Part shown: positions 28,341-36,583 of the stretch, one piece after another
How positions within the stretch are numbered: the first letter of the stretch is position 1
Layout of the letters: each line of letters starts with the position of its first letter
Assembly (NCBI GenBank): GCA_019635795.1
Contig: JAHBYV010000009.1
Location: 1 to 64,000 of the forward strand
DNA: 64,000 nt
Direction of reading: 5' to 3'
Source of the DNA: Rhizobiaceae bacterium
GTDB taxonomy: Bacteria > Pseudomonadota > Alphaproteobacteria > Rhizobiales > Rhizobiaceae
Translations under genes and position numbers: made by a program
The notes under the pieces: model-generated
The model's input: the letters and a program-made list of their open reading frames with translations, nothing else
Database searches by the model: none
What the model was told of the DNA's origin: nothing

Positions 28341-29062
28341 GGCGGGGTGGGCCGGTTTTTCAGCCACCACCGGGCGATGAGCCAGCACAGCATTGCCCAC
28401 GCAAATCCAACGCACCAGCCGGCCAGCACATCGCTGGGCCAATGCACTCCAAGATAGACGCGGCTTGCGCCCACCAACGCCGTCAGCAGAACGGCGACAA
28501 ACAGGAAATAGATTTTCAACTGCCGCTTCTGCGTTATGCGCGCCAGCAGCGAACCTAGTGTGAGGTAGGTCACGGCGGACATCATGGCGTGACCGCTTGG
28601 AAAGCTGCTAGATGTTTCACGCATCAAATGTGACACAAGCTCAGGGCGCGGCCTGTCAATTCCGAGTTTAAGCAAGGTTGAAAGGATCTGCCCGCCGCCG
28701 ACAGCACACAGCACGAATATCGCGATCTGCCACTTGCCGGCCAGCAGCAAAAAAAAGACAACCAGCGCCGTCAAAAGCACGAGTACGGCCACGCCACCCA
28801 ACGCCGTAATGTCTCGAACAATGCCCTCCAGCCGTTCGGACCCGATCGGGTTGTTGGGGTGGCCAGGCTCGCGAAGCGCCAGCAATAATTGCGTATCGAA
28901 GCTGCCCGGCTGCGCGTGCCTTGCCACTTCAAACAACTCTACAAATCCCCATAGCCCGCCAGCTATGAGAATTCCCGCCAGCAAAACGGGGAACTCAATT
29001 CGATTGAAGAAGTCAAAAGCCCGGACAAAGCCGCGCTCAGGTTCTTTGTGGTGTTCGCTCAT
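28337..29062 (-). CDS. PAP2-family membrane phosphatase
   Basis: A 241-residue membrane protein with the three PAP2 motifs: KLGIDRPRP (residues ~133-141), SSFPSGHAMMS (~153-163, catalytic His) and SRVYLGVHWPSDVLAG (~202-217). Six hydrophobic helices surround them. Such enzymes remove phosphate from lipid phosphates, for example phosphatidic acid, undecaprenyl pyrophosphate or lipid A. The substrate cannot be set from sequence. It shares ATGA with the upstream SMR-like gene, and its stop overlaps that of the CYTH gene. Confidence 0.88.
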   Translation of the reverse strand: MSEHHKEPERGFVRAFDFFNRIEFPVLLAGILIAGGLWGFVELFEVARHAQPGSFDTQLLLALREPGHPNNPIGSERLEGIVRDITALGGVAVLVLLTALVVFFLLLAGKWQIAIFVLCAVGGGQILSTLLKLGIDRPRPELVSHLMRETSSSFPSGHAMMSAVTYLTLGSLLARITQKRQLKIYFLFVAVLLTALVGASRVYLGVHWPSDVLAGWCVGFAWAMLCWLIARWWLKNRPTPP

Positions 29063-29397
29063 CGCCCGCCGAGATAGGGACCAAAACTGATAACTGCAAC
29101 AGAGGCGACGGCTAATGCAATCCCGATTGTCTGCGGTGTGCTGAGGCTTTCGCCGAAATACAGCAACGCCACAAGATTAACTGCAATCAGCTGGATTACA
29201 GCGGACAGGCTGAACGCCACCGACATGCCGAATTCGCGCACCAGTCGCAGCATGATCAGATTGCCGAGCGTGTACAGGCCGAGCGTCACCAGAATTTTAG
29301 GTAAACTCGGTGCCAGCGCCCATGATTTTGCGCCCGTTGCCGCAGCAAGGAAAATCAGCGTTGAAGCCAGCAATTGCATCGCACCTGAGAAAGTCAT
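29059..29397 (-). CDS. Small four-helix EamA/SMR-like membrane protein
   Basis: The 112-residue protein has four hydrophobic segments (about 5-22, 33-50, 58-78, 88-106) and the ending GIALAVASVAVISFGP typical of half-size drug/metabolite or undecaprenyl-phosphate-arabinose flippase-like proteins. It overlaps the downstream PAP2 gene by 4 bp (ATGA). Pairing of a half-size lipid flippase-like protein with a lipid phosphatase suggests an envelope-lipid role, but this is inference only. Confidence 0.7.
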   Translation of the reverse strand: MTFSGAMQLLASTLIFLAAATGAKSWALAPSLPKILVTLGLYTLGNLIMLRLVREFGMSVAFSLSAVIQLIAVNLVALLYFGESLSTPQTIGIALAVASVAVISFGPYLGGR

Positions 29398-29505
29398 TCT
29401 TCGCCGCCCATTTGATGTCGCCCAGGCATTGGGTCTAAGCAGCGCGCTCCGTCAAGGGCCATAATTCGCGACACAATGCAGCCAAAGCATATCGATTTGA
29501 CCTCG

Positions 29506-31944
29506 CTACTCTTTCAACTTCTTTCCCGCGGAGAAAAAGTCCTGCCAGGGGTCGGCTGCTGCGGTGCGTTTTCTGACATCGGCAAGGTCGGTCATGGTGA
29601 TGCCGTTCGGTGAAAGGCCCCCTTCAACTTCTCGCCATTCGACTGGTATAGAGACCGTTGCGCCTTTCTTGGCTCTGGATGAATAAGGCGCGACTGTTGT
29701 GGACCCCCTGCCATTGCGCAGGTAGTCGATAAAGATGCGCCCTTTTCGCGCGGCCTTTGAAAGCGTTGCGGTATATTTGTCTGGCGCGGATTGTTCCATG
29801 GCCTTTGCAAACTGCTGCGCAAAACCCTTCACGACATCCCATTTCGCCGCGGGTTTCAGGGGGACCAGTACATGAAAACCCTTGCCGCCTGACGGTTTGA
29901 CGAAGTGAGGAAGACCAAGGTCATCAAGCCGATCGCGCACATCAAGGGTTGCGGCGCGAACATCATCCTCGGACAGCCCCTCATCGGGATCGAGATCGAA
30001 TATTATCTGATCCGGGCGCTCAATGTCGGCAATGGTGCTGCCCCAAATATGCACTTCGACAACGCCAAGCTGAACCAGTGCAGCCAAGCCGTCAAAATTT
30101 TCGATGAACAGCAATTCTTCGCCGTCTTTCGGGTCCTTTACGATCCTGACTGTATCATCCATGCCCTTTGAGGCGTGTTTCTGGAAGAAGCCCTGTTTCT
30201 CAATGCCATCAGGTGCCCGGACAAGGCTCAGCGGCCTTCCCACAACGAAAGGTTCCATGCGCGGCCAAACCAATGCGTAATAGTCAAGCAGGTTCTGCTT
30301 GGTAACGCCCTCGAGAGGCCATAGCTCCTTATCTGGCTTTGATAGCTTCACAGAAGTTCGCGTCGTTGCGGGACTTTTATCTGCCGCGGCATCTTGCGCG
30401 CTTTCCTCGACGACCTCAGAAGCAGGCTTGTCTTCTCGCAGCCCTTGATAAGAAGCGTGGCGAAGTATGCCATCGCTGGTCCAGGCACGAAATTCGATCT
30501 CAGCCACGAGTTCCGGCTTTACCCAGTTCGCGCCAGATTGTCGGCTCCCTTCGCCGGTGAAGGCTGGCTTGTCGGCTTTCAATGCCTTTAATTTGCCAAG
30601 CAGAAGATCGGTCGATTTCACAGTAAACCCTGTGCCGACCCTGCCTGCATATTTCAGCTTGCCTTTTTCATTGTAGCCCACAAGGAGGGACCGCAGGCCG
30701 CGCCCAGTTTTTTCCGATGGCAGATAACCCAGAATGACAAATTCCTGCCGCTGCATGCATTTCGACTTGATCCAGTTCTGCGACCGACCACTCGTGTATG
30801 GCGCATCAGCCTGCTTTGAAACGACGCCCTCCAGACCGAGCCTGCAAGCATGTGCAAGCATGACATTGCCCGGCCTCACAAAATGCTCGCTGTAACGCAG
30901 GGCAGATTCTTCCGTTTCAGGCCCCAGCAACTCTTTGAGTTTCGCCTTCCGCTCGGTCAGCGGCTCGTTTCTCAAATCCTCACCGTCAAGCCAGAGTAGA
31001 TCGAACATGTAGTAGCTCAAGGCATCCGTCTCTCCCGACGAGAGCGCTTGCTGAAGGTTCGAGAACGATGTGTTTCCGCTGGCGTCCAGCGCCACCACCT
31101 CGCCATCCACAATAGCGGTTTCGCAGTCCAGCGCGGCGAGCGCTTTCAATATCACGCCACCGAATTTTTCCGTCCAATCAAGCCCTGATCGGGTCAAAAG
31201 ACGCACAGCACCATTGTCGATATGGGCTTGAAGCCGGTAGCCGTCGAACTTGACTTCATGGAGCCAGTTCTGCCCGTTTGGCGCGGTGCTCTTTAACGTC
31301 GCCAGACTTGGGTGGATGAACTCCGGCATTTCGGCTGCCGGTCGGGCTCTGCTTTTCTTGCGCGCGGGCGCTTTGCCGTTTGCAATATCCTCAATTGTGC
31401 GACCGGAGACGACCGACTTCGGCTCTTCCTCCAAAATGTCTGTACCCGGTCTGGCGGCGGCGTCTTCAGCCTTTATCAGCAGCCAATTATCTCTCTTTTC
31501 ACCTTTGCGCGGTTTGAGGCGCACCAGATGCCAGCCGCCGTGCAGCTTATGACCCTCAAGCTGGAATGAGATATGTCCCTTTGCCATGCCCTTGGCTGGG
31601 TCGCCCTCCGGCTTCCACGATCCTTCGTCCCAGATAATGACTTCCCCGGCACCGTAATTTCCTTTTGGAATCGTGCCTTCGAAGGTTCCGTAGTCGTAAG
31701 GATGATCTTCCACATGGACTGCCAGCCGCTTTTCGGATGGGTCGAGGCTTGGGCCTCTTGTAACGGCCCAACTCCAAAGAACGCCGTCATGCTCCAGCCG
31801 CAGATCATAATGCAGGCGTGTAGCGGCATGTTTATGAATGACAAATTTCCCTCCACCCTCCTTGCGGCTGGCGACTATGCCCCGCGGTTCGCGCGTCTGC
31901 GAAAAATCGCGCTTTTGCCTATAGGTTTGAAGTGGATCGGCCAC
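29506..31944 (-). CDS. ligD: Multifunctional NHEJ DNA ligase D
   Basis: LigD repairs double-strand breaks with Ku. The 812 residues are ordered phosphoesterase-ligase-polymerase. The PE domain is at about 1-165 (KFVIHKHAATRLHYDLRLE, with the metal-site His/Asp pattern). The ATP-dependent ligase is at about 205-500 (adenylation motif EVKFDGYR with Lys232, then DGEVVAL and EGVVSK). The primase-like polymerase is at about 530-812 (catalytic pair in IIFDLDPDEG, and SGGKGFHVLVPL). All key motifs are intact. It starts 3 bp downstream of ku, so the two are one operon. Confidence 0.95.
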   Translation of the reverse strand: MADPLQTYRQKRDFSQTREPRGIVASRKEGGGKFVIHKHAATRLHYDLRLEHDGVLWSWAVTRGPSLDPSEKRLAVHVEDHPYDYGTFEGTIPKGNYGAGEVIIWDEGSWKPEGDPAKGMAKGHISFQLEGHKLHGGWHLVRLKPRKGEKRDNWLLIKAEDAAARPGTDILEEEPKSVVSGRTIEDIANGKAPARKKSRARPAAEMPEFIHPSLATLKSTAPNGQNWLHEVKFDGYRLQAHIDNGAVRLLTRSGLDWTEKFGGVILKALAALDCETAIVDGEVVALDASGNTSFSNLQQALSSGETDALSYYMFDLLWLDGEDLRNEPLTERKAKLKELLGPETEESALRYSEHFVRPGNVMLAHACRLGLEGVVSKQADAPYTSGRSQNWIKSKCMQRQEFVILGYLPSEKTGRGLRSLLVGYNEKGKLKYAGRVGTGFTVKSTDLLLGKLKALKADKPAFTGEGSRQSGANWVKPELVAEIEFRAWTSDGILRHASYQGLREDKPASEVVEESAQDAAADKSPATTRTSVKLSKPDKELWPLEGVTKQNLLDYYALVWPRMEPFVVGRPLSLVRAPDGIEKQGFFQKHASKGMDDTVRIVKDPKDGEELLFIENFDGLAALVQLGVVEVHIWGSTIADIERPDQIIFDLDPDEGLSEDDVRAATLDVRDRLDDLGLPHFVKPSGGKGFHVLVPLKPAAKWDVVKGFAQQFAKAMEQSAPDKYTATLSKAARKGRIFIDYLRNGRGSTTVAPYSSRAKKGATVSIPVEWREVEGGLSPNGITMTDLADVRKRTAAADPWQDFFSAGKKLKE

Positions 31945-31947
31945 GAT

Positions 31948-32775
31948 CTATGCCGCCTTGGTCTTTTTTGACTTACGCTTTGTGGGAGCACCCTCTTCCT
32001 CTTCGGCCAGGCTTTTCTTCAAAGCGTCAAACAGATTAACCACGTTGGAAGGCTTGGCAGATTTTTTCGGAGCGGCGACCTTTTTGCCCGCCTTCTTGGC
32101 CTTAATGACCTCCAGAAGAGCGTTTTCGTAAGTGTCTTCGAATTGCGTAGGGTCGAACTTCCCCTTCTTCTTCTCGATAATATGCTCGGCCAGTTCCAGC
32201 ATTTCCTTATCGATCTTTACCTTACGGATTTCGTCGAAAACGGTGTCGGGACGCCTGACAATACTTTCGTACCGCAGGGTCGTCAGCAACATCCCTTCAT
32301 CCAGAGGCTCAAGAACGACCGGTCGTTCGCGGCGATACAAAACGATGCGGGCAAGTGCAGCCATTTTCTTGCCACGCATTGCGTCGCGAATGACAGCGAA
32401 AGCCTCTTGCGAAACCTTGTCGCCCGGCGAAACGTAATAAGGCGTATCGAGATAAATCTGCTCAATCGAGCTTTTTTCTACAAAGCTTTCGAGACTGACA
32501 GTATCTGAAGATTCGACGCGGACGGCATCGAAATCCTTCTCCTCCATCAGGACATATTCGCCGCCCTCAACCTCATAACCCTTAACCTGATCCTCAGTGT
32601 CCACGGGCTTGTCCGTGTCGGCATCAACATAGATGCGCTTGACGCGATTGCCCGTTTTTCGGTTGAGTACGTTGAAAGAAACCTTTTCCGAATATGTTGT
32701 ACTGTTGGAGAGTTCTATCGCGCAGGTAACGAGCGACAGCTTCAAATATCCCTTCCAGACAGGGCGTGGAGCCAT
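31948..32775 (-). CDS. ku: NHEJ end-binding protein Ku
   Basis: Bacterial Ku forms a homodimeric ring on double-strand ends and recruits LigD. The 275-residue protein begins MAPRPVWKGYLKLSLV, the family start (an upstream ATG adds five residues). It shows the Ku core with YVLMEEKDFDAV and LDTPYYVSPGD. A Lys/Ala/Glu-rich C-terminal tail (from about 230, ending KRKSKKTKAA) is of the kind that modulates DNA and LigD contact. The ligD gene follows after 3 bp. Rhizobia often carry several ku copies; others may exist outside this window. Confidence 0.94.
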   Translation of the reverse strand: MAPRPVWKGYLKLSLVTCAIELSNSTTYSEKVSFNVLNRKTGNRVKRIYVDADTDKPVDTEDQVKGYEVEGGEYVLMEEKDFDAVRVESSDTVSLESFVEKSSIEQIYLDTPYYVSPGDKVSQEAFAVIRDAMRGKKMAALARIVLYRRERPVVLEPLDEGMLLTTLRYESIVRRPDTVFDEIRKVKIDKEMLELAEHIIEKKKGKFDPTQFEDTYENALLEVIKAKKAGKKVAAPKKSAKPSNVVNLFDALKKSLAEEEEGAPTKRKSKKTKAA

Positions 32776-33166
32776 GCAACCCTCCGACACACATAAAGCG
32801 CACTAACGCGTCTGGACGGTTGTGGTTCCATATGATGTGCCGCTGTCCGGACGAGGCCTCTTGAGCGGGCATGTTTCTTCCCCGGCATTGGCTGACCTGA
32901 TGACCGCGACTGGCGCGATACCGGATAATTCCCGGAACGCGACCGGGCGACTGCCCCCTTCCCAAGGGAGGGGGCAGAGCTATGATAATGTCGTACCGGG
33001 TCCGAATATATACAGCTTCAATGCATGTCTGCTGGCGAGCTCCGCCCAAGACTGAAGTTTGCGACCCAAGAGCCGATGCACTCCAAGCATCGATGCTCAC
33101 ATATTAGCCAGCTAAATCCCTGAAGGCTGGCAAGGTCGCTCTCCGCCTGAAGTTGAAGCCAGTTCC
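32776..33166. other. Gene-free stretch between ku and the orphan gene, with palindromes
   Basis: No convincing gene is seen in these 391 bp. Structures present: CCCGG-N7-CCGGG (32931-32947), a GC-rich hairpin at 32952-32976, the perfect 12-bp palindrome AGCATCGATGCT (33086-33097), and GCCAGC-N13-GCTGGC (33107-33131). They lie downstream of the minus-strand orphan gene and upstream of ku, so they may terminate one transcript and precede the ku promoter. Confidence 0.5.
32931..32976. repeat. Tandem GC-rich hairpins
   Basis: CCCGG/CCGGG (32931-32935 with 32943-32947) is followed at once by TGCCCCCTTCCC (32952-32963) pairing with GGGAGGGGGCA (32966-32976) with one bulged T and a 2-base turn. The layout resembles REP-type palindromic elements or a bidirectional terminator. 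I find no second copy in this window. Confidence 0.5.
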
Positions 33167-34570
33167 TTAGAAGCTTCCTGAAATATCCTCAGGGATTACT
33201 GACAAAACCTGACTCTGAAAAACCGGCTGAATAGGCCTGACGCCGAACAGGTTACCCGCATCAGAGACGTAGACCGCCCTGGCTCGATCCCTGAAGTATG
33301 ATTGAACCTCTGAAGTCTTGAGATCAGCCAACCCCCTATCCTGTGGCAATTGTTGATCCTCAAACGACTCTTCAGGGCTATTCGGTCGAGCTCTTGGAAG
33401 CGGCGCCGACACCTCGAAACCCTGATGCCATCTCGGCACAGCATTGGAGAGGAACGGGAACTCATATCCCGGAACATGGCTTAACTGCCCCAGACCTGAT
33501 TCGATTGTCTTGGTGCCGTCTGGATACTTCACAATTTGGCTGAAAAGGTATTTTTCGAGATTAAGCTCTTTATCCTGACTACCGTAGGGCCTTCCGTCAG
33601 CCTCATTCAGTAATGGATATGGCAAATGTCCGTGCAACGCCGCGCCATTCCAGGCATTAATCGCATATTCGTCATACTTGCTATTTAATATCGGCTCCTC
33701 TTTATCCTTCATCTGACTTTTAAGAATATAACTATATCCATTCTTACTATATTCATCGGAACGATATTTCATATCGTTATCACCAATAAATGAACCCTTA
33801 TATATAATATTTGCCTTGCCAGCCTCATGAACTAGCTTTGGAACATAGTACCTGAACGTATGCTTAGTTCCTTGAAGTTCTTTGATATCACTTATCTCTC
33901 TTGGAACATCTTTAAATTCACTTGTTACCCGCACCATGGAACGATTATTCTCGATATATGCATTCATTGCCTGCCTGTTCAGGTCTTTATGCTCTGCCCA
34001 CACATATCTACCCGCGGGCCGATCCAGGCGAACAAAGCCGGTCTTAATGTCATAATCGGAACTATTATGCACAGCATTCAGCATGCCCCTGTTTCTCCAA
34101 ACGACCTCCTCGCTGGCGTCTCTCAATTTATACGCAGCGAGTGCGCCAGGTCCCTGAAGTTTTTTCAACGCGCTTTTTGCCCCGAATCCCCTCGCGCCAC
34201 TGAGAAGGTGAGACCACGCATAGTCGCGCGATTGTTTATAAGAATAGTAATCTTGACTATCATCAACATTTTGCTCGGCACTATGCGGACGGACAAACTC
34301 AAACTGGCTCCTGTTCAGTTCGCTTTGCCAATTACTTGAGTTTGCACTCCACCTCGATGCGTTTTGTCTTATTGCTGAATTACCCTGCCCTGTTTGTCTA
34401 TCGTTTACAATTTCAATATTCGATATATTTACCTGAAATGGCTCTGAATCACCGTTATTTTGAACAATCTGCGAAATGAAAACGCTTCCTTGCCGCTGAA
34501 TATTTGACTGAAATAGCTGCGAGTTGTTTTGGCTTTGCTGATTATTTTGTGCCGAGGGTTGTCTAGGCAT
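33167..34570 (-). CDS. Orphan 467-residue protein with Q/N/S-rich start; candidate secreted effector
   Basis: I do not recognise this protein. Visible features: no signal peptide and no membrane segment. Residues 1-110 are strongly enriched in Gln, Asn and Ser (MPRQPSAQNNQQSQNN...), with no acidic residue in the first 30. A more ordered middle follows from about 115 (WSHLLSGARGFGAKSALKKL) to 370, rich in aromatic and charged residues (DIKTGFVRLDRPAGRYVWAE). The tail is Pro/Arg-containing and ends PEDISGSF. The coding DNA is clearly more AT-rich than its neighbours, with rare-looking AT-ending codons. A disordered polar N-terminus without a signal peptide is a known trait of type III effectors, and a type IV substrate is also possible. 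No secretion genes or immunity partner are nearby. Probably horizontally acquired. Confidence 0.75.
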   Translation of the reverse strand: MPRQPSAQNNQQSQNNSQLFQSNIQRQGSVFISQIVQNNGDSEPFQVNISNIEIVNDRQTGQGNSAIRQNASRWSANSSNWQSELNRSQFEFVRPHSAEQNVDDSQDYYSYKQSRDYAWSHLLSGARGFGAKSALKKLQGPGALAAYKLRDASEEVVWRNRGMLNAVHNSSDYDIKTGFVRLDRPAGRYVWAEHKDLNRQAMNAYIENNRSMVRVTSEFKDVPREISDIKELQGTKHTFRYYVPKLVHEAGKANIIYKGSFIGDNDMKYRSDEYSKNGYSYILKSQMKDKEEPILNSKYDEYAINAWNGAALHGHLPYPLLNEADGRPYGSQDKELNLEKYLFSQIVKYPDGTKTIESGLGQLSHVPGYEFPFLSNAVPRWHQGFEVSAPLPRARPNSPEESFEDQQLPQDRGLADLKTSEVQSYFRDRARAVYVSDAGNLFGVRPIQPVFQSQVLSVIPEDISGSF

Positions 34571-34608
34571 TAGACGAATATCCTATTATTTAAACTTATT
34601 ATCTGGTG

Positions 34609-34627
34609 GCTGAACTGACTGTTCAGC
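34609..34627. promoter_or_regulatory. Inverted repeat in the leader of the orphan gene
   Basis: GCTGAAC (34609-34615), TGACT, GTTCAGC (34621-34627): a perfect 7-bp inverted repeat about 40 bp upstream of the start codon and downstream of the predicted -10. It could be an operator or an RNA hairpin. A smaller hairpin (CGCC/GGCG, 34645-34659) lies next to it. Confidence 0.5.
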
Positions 34628-34692
34628 AAACCACAAACGAAAAGCGCCAAAAACAGGCGATCTCGGCAAAATATCAGGCATTATGTTTCGCG

Positions 34693-34701
34693 ATTATATC
34701 A
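34693..34701 (-). promoter_or_regulatory. Extended -10 promoter for the orphan gene
   Basis: On the minus strand the sequence TGATATAAT gives a perfect -10 hexamer with an extended TGn element, inside a very AT-rich stretch. No good -35 is seen, as expected for extended -10 promoters. It would give a leader of roughly 115 bases before the ATG at 34570. Confidence 0.55.
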
Positions 34702-35050
34702 TATGTTAAAAGTTTTATTTATATTCCATTATATCTATCTCGCAACGGTGGTCAGAACCCTGCTGTTACCTAAATGCCACAACCAACAGAGCCCCTTGCG
34801 AGCTTCGCCTCGTTCACGGTCGATTCACCACTTGGCGTTAATGTCCATCCTCACATTCGGAAGGGACATCCGAAGGGGATTGGGTAAATGGTTGTCTGGA
34901 TCAAGGTCGCGCGCTGCGCGAATGCATTACGTGAGTTTGTAGCACCTACCTACAGACCGGAGCGGCACTATATGCGCGGCCCCGGGCCTGCGTGCGAACG
35001 CAGCCGTGGTGCATCGCACTAATCCTTTACTTTCCGAAGCCGAATCTCAG
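34702..35050. other. Gene-free stretch between the orphan gene and cysK
   Basis: I see no supported gene. A 79-codon plus-strand reading (34703-34942) has no ribosome site or recognisable sequence. Base composition shifts from AT-rich (34571-34760) to normal GC by about 34860, marking the edge of the foreign-looking segment. Small inverted repeats occur (TTCGGA-N7-TCCGAA; CTGCGT-N4-ACGCAG) with no clear role. Confidence 0.5.
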
Positions 35051-35095
35051 GCAGCAGCGCCCGCGCCACATATCAGGCGCGGGTGTCTGCTTTTT
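35051..35095. terminator. Hairpin downstream of cysK
   Basis: CCCGCGCC (35060-35067) and GGCGCGGG (35076-35083) form a perfect 8-bp GC stem, extended by GCAG/CTGC, 20 bp past the cysK stop. A T-run (35091-35095) follows on the plus strand, whereas cysK is on the minus strand, so the element could stop transcription from both sides. Confidence 0.55.
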
Positions 35096-35113
35096 AGGGC
35101 CGGTGTTGGTCCG

Positions 35114-36079
35114 TTAAGCACCCAGACCTTCGAACAGAACGGTTGAAAGGTATCGTTCGGCAAAGGACGGAATAACCACAACAAGGTTCTTGCCCGCATT
35201 TTCCGGACGCGAGCCGATTACGACAGCCGCCTGCAGCGCTGCGCCGGAAGAAATCCCGACGGGCACACCTTCCAGCCGCGCGACAAGGCGTGCATTGGCA
35301 ATCGCGTCTTCGTTCGAAACGGTGATGATTTCATCATAGACTGAAGTGTCCAGCACCTTTGGAGCGAAGCCTGCGCCGATGCCCTGAATCTTGTGCGGCC
35401 CCGGCTGTCCACCCGACAACACAGGCGATGCTTCCGGCTCAACCGCGATGATTTTTACATCAGGCTTGCGCTGCTTCAGCACCTGCCCAACGCCGGTAAT
35501 AGTCCCGCCGGTGCCGATGCCTGATACGAAAATATCCACCTTGCCGTCCGTATCGTTCCAGATTTCCTCGGCAGTTGTCTGCCTATGGATTTCCGGATTT
35601 GCCGGATTTTCAAATTGCTGCGGAATGATCGCGTTCGGTATGGTTTGTGCAAGCTCGTCGGCCTTTGCAATAGCGCCCTTCATGCCCTTGGCTCCCTCGG
35701 TCAGCACGAGTTCAGCACCCAGAAGGGCAAGCATTTTGCGCCGTTCGATCGACATGGTTTCTGGCATGGTGAGAATAAGCTTGTAGCCCTTCGCAGCAGC
35801 CGCGAACGCCAGGGCAATACCTGTATTGCCAGACGTCGGTTCGATGAGCGTCGTTTTGCCCGGCGTTATCTTGCCCGCAGCCTCCAGCGCTTCGACCATT
35901 GCCACACCGATGCGATCCTTGACGCTGGCGATGGGATTGAAAAACTCGAGTTTCGCAATGAGGTTGGCAACAATGCCTTTCTCCTTGGCAAATTTGTCGA
36001 GCCGCACCAGCGGCGTATCGCCAATGGTTTCCGTAATTGAATTATAGACTTTGCCGCGTCCGCGAGCCTGTTTAGACAT
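35114..36079 (-). CDS. cysK: Cysteine synthase A
   Basis: CysK makes L-cysteine from O-acetylserine and sulfide with pyridoxal phosphate. The 321-residue protein has the PLP-lysine motif ([13 protein letters not shown], Lys near residue 54), the substrate loop [12 protein letters not shown] (near 80), the phosphate-binding [13 protein letters not shown] (near 187) and GISSGAA (near 276). It is the end step of the sulfate-assimilation route whose reductases are encoded at 57.5-61.8 kb. It stands alone here, next to the foreign-looking region. Confidence 0.96.
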   Translation of the reverse strand: MSKQARGRGKVYNSITETIGDTPLVRLDKFAKEKGIVANLIAKLEFFNPIASVKDRIGVAMVEALEAAGKITPGKTTLIEPTSGNTGIALAFAAAAKGYKLILTMPETMSIERRKMLALLGAELVLTEGAKGMKGAIAKADELAQTIPNAIIPQQFENPANPEIHRQTTAEEIWNDTDGKVDIFVSGIGTGGTITGVGQVLKQRKPDVKIIAVEPEASPVLSGGQPGPHKIQGIGAGFAPKVLDTSVYDEIITVSNEDAIANARLVARLEGVPVGISSGAALQAAVVIGSRPENAGKNLVVVIPSFAERYLSTVLFEGLGA

Positions 36080-36583
36080 TGAAAATCTCCCGCATGGTTA
36101 GGCGCCACATTAGGCTGTAGCGCGCAAAAATCGAGCGGTTTTCCACCGGCTGTGCGACAATATATAGAAATTATTTCCCAGACTGCGCCCGATAATTAGA
36201 AGCCCATTCTATTTTTAGACAGATCGATCGCGCAATCGCCGGGAATTGCACTGCAATTAATTCAAGCTAACCTCATGATTTTACTTGCTGTAAACATTCG
36301 TATCGCTATTGAGCCGGTGCATAGCCGTGGCCGCGGTTCATCAACTTTTGTTTGGACCACCAAATCACCATATTGGGGTGGAATGTGCCACGCATGTAGC
36401 GTTTTGCGTGATGCTGTGTGCTTACCGAAGAAAACGGTGGTCCAGTCATCCGGGAAATTCTATATTGTCACATAGTTTGTGGCACCCGCGCACCGGCAGG
36501 CGGTCTGCCGGTATGCATTTTTCACTCGCGGCTCCGCGGCAAATGGATTCGTAAACGTGCTTAGCAAGCCAGGCATACCCGTG
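36080..36583. other. Gene-free stretch between cysK and lptC
   Basis: Divergent intergenic region of about 500 bp with no supported gene. It contains AATTGC-ACT-GCAATT (36244-36258), an inverted repeat about 165 bp upstream of cysK, and a hairpin at 36492-36512 followed by a short T-run. Promoters for both cysK and the lpt operon should lie here, but none is clear enough to name. In many relatives I recall an rnd (RNase D) gene before lptC; none is seen. Confidence 0.5.
36492..36522 (+). terminator. Hairpin upstream of lptC
   Basis: ACCGGCAG (36492-36499) and CTGCCGGT (36505-36512) form a perfect 8-bp stem with a 5-base loop. Five bases later is a TTTTT run (36518-36522). It could be a leader attenuator of the lpt operon or a terminator of a short upstream RNA. 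Confidence 0.45.

Noticed and set aside
32624..33100. 158-codon minus-strand open frame covering the start of ku and the spacer
   Set aside because: It overlaps the clear Ku N-terminus in another frame, and its sequence is unstructured with no family signs. It was considered as an immunity partner for the orphan gene but does not fit.
34703..34942. 79-codon plus-strand open frame upstream of the orphan gene
   Set aside because: No ribosome binding site, composition changes halfway through, and no recognisable sequence.
36275..36475. 66-codon open frame between cysK and lptC
   Set aside because: No ribosome site and no protein-like pattern. It might be a decayed gene but nothing supports that.
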